Positions 36,948 through 45,183 of a stretch of DNA of 64,000 bases are shown here, piece by piece. The stretch lies in assembly GCF_014636175.1 (NCBI RefSeq), contig NZ_BMDW01000020.1:1-64000 (forward strand), read 5' to 3'. Within the stretch, counting starts at the first letter, position 1. Each line of letters starts with the position of its first letter. A program made the position numbers and the translations under genes. This stretch comes from Sphingomonas psychrolutea. Its GTDB lineage: Bacteria > Pseudomonadota > Alphaproteobacteria > Sphingomonadales > Sphingomonadaceae. Under the pieces are notes generated by a model. It saw nothing but the letters and a program-made list of their open reading frames with translations, ran no database searches and was not told the origin of the DNA.

Positions 36948-38226
36948 TTGGGAGCCGCCACGGCGGGTAACGCCGGTTCTCGCCCGCTTGATAGAGACAG
37001 ATCGTGTTGCCCGCCGGATCGGTCAGCCGCGCCTCGCGCCACAGCCATTCCCGCTCGATCGGCAGATGATCGAACACCAGCCCCGCCGCCTGCAACCGCG
37101 CGACTTCGGCGTCGAGATCGTTGCATTCGAAGAAGACCGTCGGTGCGGCACCGTGTTCGATCGACAGCGTTGCGCCGCCGGGGGCCTCGAAGCGCGCATA
37201 ATGATCGGGGCTATCGACGATCTGCTTCAGCCCGAGCGTGCGGTAGAATTCGCGCGATGCGGCATAGTCCGTGCAACCCACCGTCACTTGATTGAGGCGT
37301 ACTTCCGGCCCGAGATCGAGCCGAACCATCTGGTGCCCCATCGGCCCCTGCCCGCCACCGAGGCCGGGCGCATCGTGCAGCGCAAGGCGGACGAATTGGC
37401 GGGCGCGAACGATCGCCGATTTCCAAAGCGTTCCATAGGCCAGATACGTTGCGATGGCCGAGGCCAGCGTACAGCCGGTGCCATGTGACTGATCCGTATC
37501 GATGCGGTCATGCCGCCAGCGCGTCCAGTTACCATCGGGCTCCGCCAGCCAATCGACAATTTGATCCCCGGGACCATGCCCGCCTTTGGCAAGAACCGGC
37601 GTCCCGACCCGCGCCGCGTAATCGATCGCCGCGAGCTTCACTGCGTCGGGACCAGATGTCAGGCCAGACAAGGTTGCCAGCTCCGCGAGGTTCGGCGTCA
37701 CCAAGGTTGCGACACTCGCTATCCGTTCGAACGCCGCGATCGTATCGACATCGGCCAGCACATCGCCGCTGGTCGCGACCATCACAGGATCGAAGACGAT
37801 CGGGAGTGTCCCCGTTTCACTTCTCCGGCGAAGGCCGGGGCCCAGTAGCAAGCCATTGGAAGGTCGGGCGCTGCGCTTCGTTACCTCGACTTGCGTGACT
37901 GGGCCCCGGCCTTCGCCGGGGAAGGGCGGGGTGGAGCGATGAACCTCCAGCCAATCCGCCACTGCATGTGCCGTCTCTGCCGACCCCAGCATCCCGATCT
38001 TCACCGCATCGACCCCGATATCGGACACGCACGATTCGATTTGCGCGATCACCATCTCGGTCGGCACGGGCATCACCGCCTGAACGCCGAGCGTATTTTG
38101 CGCGGTGATCGCGGTGATCGCGGTCATGGCGTGGCCGCCAAGCATCGTGACGGTCTTGATATCGGCCTGGATACCCGCGCCGCCGCCCGAATCGGATCCG
38201 GCGATGATGAGGATGCGCGGGGTCAT
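36940..38226 (-). CDS. thiD: HMP/HMP-phosphate kinase fused to a VOC domain, with REP insert
   Basis: Residues 1-290 are ThiD, phosphorylating hydroxymethylpyrimidine and its phosphate for thiamine: [18 protein letters not shown] near 7-24, [15 protein letters not shown] at 146-154 and SHGTGC at 247-252. From about 309 to 420 a vicinal-oxygen-chelate (glyoxalase-like) domain follows ([36 protein letters not shown]). The fusion makes the protein 428 residues instead of about 265. About 45 residues (roughly 97-141) just before DPVM are foreign: they are encoded by a palindromic repeat in frame. The frame remains open, so the enzyme may tolerate a loop there. Confidence 0.92.
   Translation of the reverse strand: MTPRILIIAGSDSGGGAGIQADIKTVTMLGGHAMTAITAITAQNTLGVQAVMPVPTEMVIAQIESCVSDIGVDAVKIGMLGSAETAHAVADWLEVHRSTPPFPGEGRGPVTQVEVTKRSARPSNGLLLGPGLRRRSETGTLPIVFDPVMVATSGDVLADVDTIAAFERIASVATLVTPNLAELATLSGLTSGPDAVKLAAIDYAARVGTPVLAKGGHGPGDQIVDWLAEPDGNWTRWRHDRIDTDQSHGTGCTLASAIATYLAYGTLWKSAIVRARQFVRLALHDAPGLGGGQGPMGHQMVRLDLGPEVRLNQVTVGCTDYAASREFYRTLGLKQIVDSPDHYARFEAPGGATLSIEHGAAPTVFFECNDLDAEVARLQAAGLVFDHLPIEREWLWREARLTDPAGNTICLYQAGENRRYPPWRLPNA
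37825..37919. repeat. REP-like element inside thiD
   Basis: Perfect 22-base inverted repeats at 37825-37846 and 37898-37919 (core CCGGCGAAGGCCGGGG then CCCAGT) flank a 51-base centre. The same 22 bases occur in the element inside tsaC. Translated in frame it gives a proline/glycine/arginine-rich loop. Confidence 0.9.
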
Positions 38227-38391
38227 GGGTTCCTGTCCCTGCGGAAGTTTAGGCTAAGTTTAGGCATAAACGCATCGCTGCACGGCGACCCGGTCTGGAC
38301 GCACGTCGGAGCGGGCGATCGGCTGTGGCGGGCGAAAAGCGTCATCATTAGGCGGCGATCCTGGCACGAAGTGCGCGGTGTAGGACACCCT

Positions 38392-38616
38392 TCACCTGCG
38401 ATAGCGCCGCTGCGTGCTGGCGGGATGGCGCAGCAGATTGTCGTCGACCCGCGCGGGCCGGTCCATCAATTCACCGCCGCAATTGGGGCAGCGATCGTCG
38501 AGCTTTTCCGCGCAGTCGGCGCAGAAGGTACATTCGAACGAGCAAATGAACGCGCCCGCTTCATCGGCGGGGAGATCGGTGCCGCAGCGTTCGCAATCGG
38601 GGCGCATTTCTAGCAT
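38392..38616 (-). CDS. DUF1272 small zinc-ribbon-like protein
   Basis: Protein of 74 residues with four CxxC-type pairs: CERCG, the CSFECTFCADC block and CPNCGG. This is the DUF1272 layout, probably binding zinc; the role is unknown. ATG 38616 is preceded by GAAAGGA, which decides the start; a longer frame upstream would translate the palindromic repeat. The gene lies after glmM on the same strand, separated by that repeat. Confidence 0.88.
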   Translation of the reverse strand: MLEMRPDCERCGTDLPADEAGAFICSFECTFCADCAEKLDDRCPNCGGELMDRPARVDDNLLRHPASTQRRYRR

Positions 38617-38631
38617 CTTTTTTCCTTTCTT

Positions 38632-38754
38632 CCCCTCTCCCGTTGGGAGAGGGGCAAGCCGCGAAGCGGCGCGGGGTGAGGGTCGGTCGCGGAACCGCCC
38701 TGCCCTCACCCTTCCGTCGCTTCGCTCCTCCCTCCCTCTCCCAAAGGGAGAGGG
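38632..38754. repeat. Palindromic doublet between glmM and DUF1272 gene
   Basis: Left hairpin CCCTCTCCCGTTGGGAGAGG and right hairpin CCCTCTCCCAAAGGGAGAGG face each other in inverted order, with related arms (GGGTGAGGG / CCCTCACCC) and GAAGCG / CGCTTC inside. The element stops three bases short of the glmM stop codon and 16 bases from the DUF1272 start. Confidence 0.85.
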
Positions 38755-38757
38755 AAT

Positions 38758-40098
38758 TTACCCCGCCGCGACCTTCACCGCGGCGCAAATCCGGTCAACC
38801 ACCGCCTCGACCTGCGCCGGATCGTCGCCTTCGGCCATCACGCGAATGACCGGTTCAGTGCCCGAGGGACGGATCACCAGGCGGCCCTTACCCTTCAATT
38901 CGGCCTCGGCTTCAGCGATCACGGCTTTGACGGCTTCGTCGTCGAGTGGCTTGCCGCCAGCGAAGCGGACATTCTTCAACAGCTGCGGTAGTGGCTCAAA
39001 ACGGTGGAGCAATTCGCTCGCCGGAGCCCCCGCCCAGACCAGCTCGGCCAGAATTTGCAAGGCGGCAACCAGCCCGTCCCCGGTCGTCGCATAATCCGAC
39101 AGGATGATGTGGCCGGATTGCTCGCCGCCGACATTATAGCCTTGCGCGCGCATCGCCTCGAGCACGTGGCGATCGCCGACCGCAGTGCGGACCAGCCCGA
39201 TGCCCTGCGCCGCGAGATGCCGCTCGAGCCCGAGATTCGACATGACGGTGGCGACCAGCCCGCCATTCTTCAGCCGTCCGCTGCGCGCCCAGCCGCTCGC
39301 GATCGTCGCCATCAACTGATCGCCGTCGATGATCTGGCCCTTTTCGTCGACCACGATCAAACGGTCGGCATCGCCATCAAGCGCGATGCCGAGTTGCGCG
39401 CCGCTCGCCACCACCGTTTCGCACAGCAGACCCGGCGCGGTCGATCCGACGCCGTCATTGATGTTCTTACCGTTCGGTGTGACCCCGATCGCGACGACAT
39501 CGGCACCCAATTCCCACAAGGCCGTCGGCGCGACGCGGTACGATGCGCCGTTTGCGCAATCGACCACGATGCGCATCCCGTCGAGCCGCAGATCTTCCGG
39601 AAAGGTCGATTTGGCGAAGTGGATATAGCGCCCCTGCGCATCGTCGACGCGCCGCGCACGGCCGATTTCGGGCGCGGGCGACAGCGCGATGTCGCTCTCG
39701 ATCAGCGCCTCGATCGCGGCCTCGTCGGCATCGGACAGCTTATAGCCATCGGGGCCGAACAATTTGATGCCATTGTCGAAATACGGGTTGTGGCTGGCCG
39801 AGATCATCACGCCCAAATCGGCACGCATCGATTGCGTCAGCATCGCGACCGCCGGCGTCGGCATCGGCCCGAGCAGCACCACGTCCATCCCGACGCTGGT
39901 GAAGCCTGCAACCATCGCCGATTCGAGCATATAACCCGACAGGCGCGTATCCTTGCCGATCACGACGCGATGCTTGTGGTCGCCGCGCCGGAAATGCGCA
40001 CCCGCCGCCATCCCGACCTGCATCGCCATTGCGGCGGTCATCGGCGCTTTGTTGGTGAGGCCACGAATCCCATCGGTGCCGAAATATTTTCTTGCCAT
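38758..40098 (-). CDS. glmM: Phosphoglucosamine mutase
   Basis: Converts glucosamine 6-phosphate to glucosamine 1-phosphate for peptidoglycan and lipopolysaccharide precursors. The 446-residue alpha-phosphohexomutase has FGTDGIRG near the N-terminus, the phosphoserine loop ISASHNP (S102), the metal loop DGDADR in the middle, GEQSGH, and the C-terminal phosphate-binding [12 protein letters not shown]. Length is normal. Essential in related bacteria. Confidence 0.96.
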   Translation of the reverse strand: MARKYFGTDGIRGLTNKAPMTAAMAMQVGMAAGAHFRRGDHKHRVVIGKDTRLSGYMLESAMVAGFTSVGMDVVLLGPMPTPAVAMLTQSMRADLGVMISASHNPYFDNGIKLFGPDGYKLSDADEAAIEALIESDIALSPAPEIGRARRVDDAQGRYIHFAKSTFPEDLRLDGMRIVVDCANGASYRVAPTALWELGADVVAIGVTPNGKNINDGVGSTAPGLLCETVVASGAQLGIALDGDADRLIVVDEKGQIIDGDQLMATIASGWARSGRLKNGGLVATVMSNLGLERHLAAQGIGLVRTAVGDRHVLEAMRAQGYNVGGEQSGHIILSDYATTGDGLVAALQILAELVWAGAPASELLHRFEPLPQLLKNVRFAGGKPLDDEAVKAVIAEAEAELKGKGRLVIRPSGTEPVIRVMAEGDDPAQVEAVVDRICAAVKVAAG

Positions 40099-40170
40099 TC
40101 GTGCGCGTCCGTTCGGTTATGCCGTGTGGTTTCAGGGGCGTGATAGCGCCGTGCAGCAATAAGGGCGAGT

Positions 40171-41460
40171 ATGTCGCGAAGCTTCAATTCTCCGTCGACC
40201 CGGATTCTCGGCGCGCTCGTGCTCGGCTTGCTGCTCGGGGTCGCGCTCGCCGCGTCGAACCCGGGCGCGGTGCCGGGCGTAGTGGGGGTGGCGCAGCCGA
40301 TCGGCACGGCCTGGCTCAATGCCTTGCAGATGACGGTGATCCCGCTGGTGTTCTCGCTGCTCGTCACCGGCATCGCCGCCACCGCCGAAGCGGCGCGCAG
40401 CGGCGCGGTGGCGGCGCGCGCGATCGCGGTGATCCTGACGATCATGGTGGCGAGCGCGGTGGCCGCCGCGATCCTGACGCCGCTGTTTCTGGGGTTTGCG
40501 CCGATGCCCGCCGCTTCGGCCGCGGCGTTGCGCGGCGCGCTCGCCGATGTCGCCCCGGCCGGGCCGGTCCCGCCGCTCGGCGAATTCATGGCGGGGATGG
40601 TGCCGAGCAACGTTGTCGCCGCCGCCGCCAATGGCGCGTTTTTGTCGCTGATCCTGTTCGCGCTCATCTTCGCGTTCGCGCTCACCCGAATCGACCGCGC
40701 AGGGCGCGAGACGCTGACCGGCGTCTTCGCCGCGATCCGCGACACGATGCTGGTGATGATCGGCTGGATCATCTGGATCGCGCCGGTCGGCGTGTTCGCG
40801 CTCGCGCTGACGGTGGCGGCGAGAACAGGCACTGCGGCGGTCGGCGCGTTGCTGCATTATATCGTGACGGTGTCGTCGGTCGGCGTGGCGGTCAGCCTGT
40901 TCGCGCTGCCGCTGGCGCTGTGGGGCGGGCGCGTCGCATTCGGGCGCTTCCTGCGCGAATCGGCCCCGGCGCTGGCGGTCGCGCTCAGCACCCAATCCTC
41001 GCTCGCGAGTCTGCCGGCGATGCTCAAGGGGTCGGAGGCGCTGGGCGTGCCGGTGGCGACCTCGGGCGTGGCGCTGCCGCTGTGCGTCGCGATGCTGCGC
41101 GCGACGGGGCCGGCGATGAACCTTGCGGTCGCGATCTATGTCGCGGCGTGGTTCGGCGTGCCGCTGACCTTCGCGACGCTCGGCGCGGCGACCGCGATTG
41201 CGGTGCTGACCTCGCTCGGTTCGGTAAGCCTGCCGGGACAAGTCAGCTTCATCAGCGCGATTTCGCCGATTGCGGTGACGCTCGGCGTGCCGCTCGCCCC
41301 GCTCGGATTGCTGCTCGCGGTCGAGACGCTGCCCGACATTTTCCGCACGCTCGGCAATGTGATCTTCGACCTGGCGGTAACGGTGACCGTCGCCGCGCGG
41401 AGCGACCCGGCGGAGCTTACCGCTGCCGACGCGCTGCTAAGCGAGCCCGCTCAGCCGTAG
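40171..41460 (+). CDS. Dicarboxylate/amino acid:cation symporter (DAACS family)
   Basis: Membrane transporter of 429 residues in the GltP/DctA fold with about eight helices. Family marks are NALQMTVIPLVFSLLVTGI near 50-68, the serine-rich turn STQSSLASLP near 273, and PAMNLAVAIYVA near 312-323, the cation and substrate site. It imports acidic amino acids or C4-dicarboxylates with protons or sodium; the substrate is unknown. AAGGGCGAG precedes ATG 40171. Its last ten bases overlap the end of the convergent NnrU gene. Confidence 0.9.
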   Translation: MSRSFNSPSTRILGALVLGLLLGVALAASNPGAVPGVVGVAQPIGTAWLNALQMTVIPLVFSLLVTGIAATAEAARSGAVAARAIAVILTIMVASAVAAAILTPLFLGFAPMPAASAAALRGALADVAPAGPVPPLGEFMAGMVPSNVVAAAANGAFLSLILFALIFAFALTRIDRAGRETLTGVFAAIRDTMLVMIGWIIWIAPVGVFALALTVAARTGTAAVGALLHYIVTVSSVGVAVSLFALPLALWGGRVAFGRFLRESAPALAVALSTQSSLASLPAMLKGSEALGVPVATSGVALPLCVAMLRATGPAMNLAVAIYVAAWFGVPLTFATLGAATAIAVLTSLGSVSLPGQVSFISAISPIAVTLGVPLAPLGLLLAVETLPDIFRTLGNVIFDLAVTVTVAARSDPAELTAADALLSEPAQP

Positions 41461-42146
41461 ATCCAGCGCCACACACCCGCCGCCACCCCGGCGATCGGGA
41501 TATGCGCCCAAGTCCCCGCGAGCCAGATCACCACGCCGCCGGCAATGTCGTGCGGGCGGAACCCGCCGAACTTCGCGCGGCCTTGCGCGATGGCGAGGAA
41601 CGGCCAGTAGCTCGTCTTCGCCTCCCATGCGCGCCAGCTCTCGCCTTGCAGCGCTTCCTTCTTGGCGTCCTGGAGCCGCGCGCCGACCAGAGCGAGGATG
41701 ACGATCGCAACCGACACGACGATGTTCGCCGCGATCGGATAGACCGCGATGTGGCACAGCCCCCACAAAGCGAAAGACCACATCATGGGATGCCGCGTGA
41801 TCGCGAAGACGCCCTTGGCGACCGCAGGCGTCGGCTGCCCCGGCGACCCGGGCAAGGCCGGATTGCCGATCAGCGAACCGACCAGCAGCACGCTCGCCAC
41901 CAGCATGACCAACGTCACCGGACCCCAGATGCCCTCACCCACCGCCCACAGCGGCGTGGTGGCGGGCGACGCCTGATAGACATGCGCCAGCCAGCCGAGC
42001 GTGGCGAAGGCAACGAGCACATACACGCCCATGAACCCGCCCGGTCCGAGCGCCTTTACCAAGGGCGCACGCAAGGGGTGCGACAGCAGGAAATGCGTAC
42101 CGACGAACGCTGCGGCGGCGATCGCTACCTGAGTCGTGCTGTCCAT
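41451..42146 (-). CDS. NnrU family membrane protein
   Basis: Integral membrane protein of 231 residues with about six helices. The ITRHPMMWSFALWGLCHIAV stretch near 113-132 is the conserved NnrU/isoprenylcysteine methyltransferase-like motif. NnrU was named from denitrification in Rhodobacter, but no nitrite or nitric oxide reductase genes are here, so its role is open. AAGGGGGA lies before ATG 42146. Confidence 0.85.
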   Translation of the reverse strand: MDSTTQVAIAAAAFVGTHFLLSHPLRAPLVKALGPGGFMGVYVLVAFATLGWLAHVYQASPATTPLWAVGEGIWGPVTLVMLVASVLLVGSLIGNPALPGSPGQPTPAVAKGVFAITRHPMMWSFALWGLCHIAVYPIAANIVVSVAIVILALVGARLQDAKKEALQGESWRAWEAKTSYWPFLAIAQGRAKFGGFRPHDIAGGVVIWLAGTWAHIPIAGVAAGVWRWIYG

Positions 42147-42158
42147 TTGCGGTCCCCC

Positions 42159-43973
42159 TTATTTGACGCCGTGCATCCACTTCTTGAGCGGCCAGGAGAG
42201 GCCTAGCAGAATGATGCCGAGCACGATCGCGATTTCGGAAATCGTGGTGAACACGCCGACATAGGTGTCCAGGCTGACCTTGAGGTTGGTCACTTGGCCG
42301 CCCACCGTTTCAACACTGGCGAACTGCGCGACAATGCCCGCGACATATTGTGCGACGGCGATGGAGAGGAACCAGACGCCCATCATCAGCCCCACGATCC
42401 GCGCGATCGACAGCTTTGTGATCATCGAAAGGCCAACGGGCGAAATGCACAGCTCGGCCATGGAATGGATCAGGTACAACCCCGCCAGCCACCACAGACC
42501 AACCTTATAGTCGGCACCGGCAAAGTGCGATCCCCATACAAGAAACAGAAAGCCCAGCCCGACGCTGACCAGCGCGACGCCAAACTTGATCGGGATCGTC
42601 GGCTCCACCCCACGCTTCGCCATGGCGTTCCACATGATGCTGAACACGGGCGCGAGCAGGACGATGAACAGCGCGTTGAAAAACTGCGTCTGCCCCGCGG
42701 AGATCGAGAACCAGCCGAACACCGACAAATCGGTATTGCGATCGGCAAACAGCGTCAGCGACGAACCCGCTTGTTCGAACAGCGTCCAGAAAACGGTGTT
42801 GAACGTGATCAGCACCATCGCCGCCAGCATCATCTGAAATTCCTCGCGCGATCCCTTGACATAGGACCAGCCGAGAATGCCGGGTACGCTGACCAGAAAC
42901 GTGCCGAACATGATCTTGCCCATGACCGGCAAGCCCAGAAAATAGCCGACGATCCCCGATCCTGCAGCAGGCGGCACATAGTTCATCAGGTTCGTGAACA
43001 GGAACCAGACGACCGGGATCATCACTATGGCACCGGCATAGATGAAAACGTCACGGTTGGTTGGTGCATCGACGGGGCGATCGCCGATTCCGTCCAGCTT
43101 GCCGCCATCGAACTGGATCAGCAGCCACGAAATCATCATGCCAACCGCGGCAAGCGCAAATCCCGCCCACCAGCCCAGGCCGCCCCAGCTACCCATGCCC
43201 ACCGCGAGAAGCGGGCACAGAATTTGCGAAAACAAGGAGCCGAGATTGATGCCCATGTAGAAAATCGTGAACCCCGCATCGCGCCGTCGATCGCCTTGTG
43301 CATAAAGCGCGCCGACCATCGTCGAGATGTTGGGCTTGAAGAAACCATTGCCGATCGTGACGAGCGCAAGTCCGATCAACAGCAGGAATACCGTCATCGG
43401 TGCGCGATCACCGCCCGCCTCAAAACCGCCAGCGCCAATCTTGCGCACTTCCTTGCCATCGGCCGCGAGCAGCGAGACCGTCTTGTCGTCATTACCCTTG
43501 ATCAGCAATTGCTGTCCGCCGTCGCGCACGAATTGCTGCCGCGCCGATCCCGTGCCCTGCACGGTCACCTCGTAGCGCTGGCCATCAATGGTCGCGAACG
43601 GACGGGCCGCCTCGCCGCCGCCAAGGCATAAGGTGAGATAGCCGAGCGACATCAGGATCGCGCCGAATTTTACCGATCGTTTCGATCCGAGGAAGCGATC
43701 CGCCATCAATCCGCCGATCAGCGGTGTCAGATACACCAAGGCGGTGAAACCACCGTAGATGCCCGTGGTGGTCGTGTCGCTGAACAGGAAATGCTGCGCC
43801 AGATAGAGCGTCAGCAGCGCGCGCATGCCGTAATAGCCGAACCGCTCCATCGCTTCGGTCGAAAAGAGCCGCGCAAGCTGGCGTGGATGCCCGAACCAGG
43901 TCTCGCCCGCTGCCGGATTGACGTGGCTGATATCCGGCTCGCGCGGGGTATCCGCGGTCGGGGTGTCCACCAT
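42159..43973 (-). CDS. POT-family proton-dependent peptide transporter
   Basis: Major facilitator protein of 604 residues importing di- and tripeptides. The family signature is EAMERFGYYGMRALL near 39-53, and the FYMGINLGSL block is present. Two extra features: a soluble insert of about 70 residues around 135-195 between helices, and a total length over 600. ATG 43973 is chosen because AGGGAGC sits just upstream; the longer frame adds 14 residues. It is divergent from the nitroreductase gene. Confidence 0.9.
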   Translation of the reverse strand: MVDTPTADTPREPDISHVNPAAGETWFGHPRQLARLFSTEAMERFGYYGMRALLTLYLAQHFLFSDTTTTGIYGGFTALVYLTPLIGGLMADRFLGSKRSVKFGAILMSLGYLTLCLGGGEAARPFATIDGQRYEVTVQGTGSARQQFVRDGGQQLLIKGNDDKTVSLLAADGKEVRKIGAGGFEAGGDRAPMTVFLLLIGLALVTIGNGFFKPNISTMVGALYAQGDRRRDAGFTIFYMGINLGSLFSQILCPLLAVGMGSWGGLGWWAGFALAAVGMMISWLLIQFDGGKLDGIGDRPVDAPTNRDVFIYAGAIVMIPVVWFLFTNLMNYVPPAAGSGIVGYFLGLPVMGKIMFGTFLVSVPGILGWSYVKGSREEFQMMLAAMVLITFNTVFWTLFEQAGSSLTLFADRNTDLSVFGWFSISAGQTQFFNALFIVLLAPVFSIMWNAMAKRGVEPTIPIKFGVALVSVGLGFLFLVWGSHFAGADYKVGLWWLAGLYLIHSMAELCISPVGLSMITKLSIARIVGLMMGVWFLSIAVAQYVAGIVAQFASVETVGGQVTNLKVSLDTYVGVFTTISEIAIVLGIILLGLSWPLKKWMHGVK

Positions 43974-44088
43974 TGCATGCTCCCTGAGTGTCTTGGACGC
44001 CGTCGAATGCGGCACCGTTGGTTGCGCGCGAGACTAGCGGCAATCGCGGGTGTGTAAATATCTCTCGGTCCGCGGTACAGGGCAGCGC

Positions 44089-44667
44089 ATGCTCAACGAC
44101 CCCACCACTCCGCTTTCGCTCCTCGCCACGCGCCGCTCGGGCAAGCCCCGCGATCTGGTGGCACCAGGCCCCAATGCCGCTGAACTCGCGACGATCCTCG
44201 AGATCGCCGCGCGCGTGCCCGATCATGGCAAGATCGCCCCGTGGCGCTTCGTGATCGTCGAAGCCGAGCAGCGCGACGCGCTTTCGAAACGGATCACCGA
44301 TGCGTACCGCGCCGAACGCCCGCAGGCAGCGGCGGCCGAGATCGCCGCGCTCGAGCAGTTCGCGCATCAAGCGCCGGCTTTGGTGGTCGTCCTGTTCACG
44401 CCGCGTACCGCGAGCCACATTCCGCTGTGGGAGCAACAACTCTCGGTCGGCGCGGCGTGCATGACCTTGCTAAACGCAACCCATGCGCTGGGCTTCGCAG
44501 GCGGCTGGCTGACGGGCTGGCCGAGCTATTCCGATGCGGTGCGCGATGCATTCGGCGCAGATCCGGAACGGATCGCCGGGTTCTTCTTCCTCGGCACACC
44601 CGCAAAGCAATTAGAGGAACGTCCACGTCCCGCGATGAGCACGATCGTTACGTATTTCACACCGTAA
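44089..44667 (+). CDS. Nitroreductase family protein
   Basis: FMN-dependent oxidoreductase of 192 residues resembling YdjA. RRSGKPRDLVAPGP at the N-terminus, RVPDHGKIAPWRFVIV for the flavin phosphate, and GGWLTGWPSYSD near the C-terminal half are the conserved parts. Substrates in this family range from nitroaromatics to quinones; none can be assigned. ATG 44089 is preceded by CAGGGC. The GntR regulator gene follows 40 bases downstream. Confidence 0.88.
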   Translation: MLNDPTTPLSLLATRRSGKPRDLVAPGPNAAELATILEIAARVPDHGKIAPWRFVIVEAEQRDALSKRITDAYRAERPQAAAAEIAALEQFAHQAPALVVVLFTPRTASHIPLWEQQLSVGAACMTLLNATHALGFAGGWLTGWPSYSDAVRDAFGADPERIAGFFFLGTPAKQLEERPRPAMSTIVTYFTP

Positions 44668-44706
44668 AAGACTGGACAGAATCGGCTATTGCTGTATTAA
44701 AGCAGC

Positions 44707-45060
44707 ATGACAGCACTGAACAGCGAAGATAGCCCGGTCTATATCAAGCTGCGCGCGACGATTTCCGCCGCGATCCTGCGCGGCGAGTTTCGCGCCGGAG
44801 ACCAGCTTCCCTCGGTCCGTGCGCTTGCCGCCGAACATGGCGCCAACCCACTGACCGTCGCCAAGGCCTATCAGAGCTTTCAGGATGACGGCTATGTCGA
44901 GGTGCGCCGCGGCGTCGGCATGTTCGTGCTGGCGGGTGCCGCCGAAAAACTGCGCGCCGCCGAACGCGAACATTTCATCAATACGAGCTGGCCGCGCATC
45001 GCGGCGCATATCGACTTGCTTGGTCTCGATGTGACGGATTTGCTCGAAGCGGCTAGCTAG
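44707..45060 (+). CDS. GntR-family regulator, YtrA type
   Basis: Repressor-like protein of 117 residues: a winged helix at 10-75 (PVYIKLRATISAAILRGEF, LPSVRALAAEHGANPLTVAKAY, LVEVRRGVGMFV-like wing) and a short C-terminal helical tail for dimerisation. YtrA-type GntR proteins usually control a neighbouring ABC exporter, but none is adjacent here, so targets are unknown. It may be cotranscribed with the nitroreductase. Confidence 0.88.
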   Translation: MTALNSEDSPVYIKLRATISAAILRGEFRAGDQLPSVRALAAEHGANPLTVAKAYQSFQDDGYVEVRRGVGMFVLAGAAEKLRAAEREHFINTSWPRIAAHIDLLGLDVTDLLEAAS

Positions 45061-45083
45061 AGCGCGATGACGTTTGACCGACT

Positions 45084-45103
45084 CCCTCCCCTGAAGGGGA
45101 GGG
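45084..45103. repeat. Short palindrome after the GntR gene
   Basis: Perfect 20-base palindrome-like hairpin CCCTCCCCTGAAGGGGAGGG in the convergent gap between the GntR and the membrane protein genes. It could act as a transcription stop or be a single unit of the CCTCCCC/GGGGAGG repeat seen around the DUF559 gene. No T-run follows. Confidence 0.55.
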
Positions 45104-45183
45104 GCTAGCCGGATCAATGTAACGTCATCCGACTCTAAAACGTCCCGTTCAGGGTCCTTTCGAGCAATAAAGCCGACCGACGA

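Noticed and set aside
38227..38391. Possible TPP riboswitch upstream of thiD
   Set aside because: I could not find the conserved CTGAGA and ACCTGATC-type elements in the leader, so none is claimed.
38617..38709. N-terminal extension of the DUF1272 protein
   Set aside because: It translates the repeat element; GAAAGGA before ATG 38616 gives a better start.
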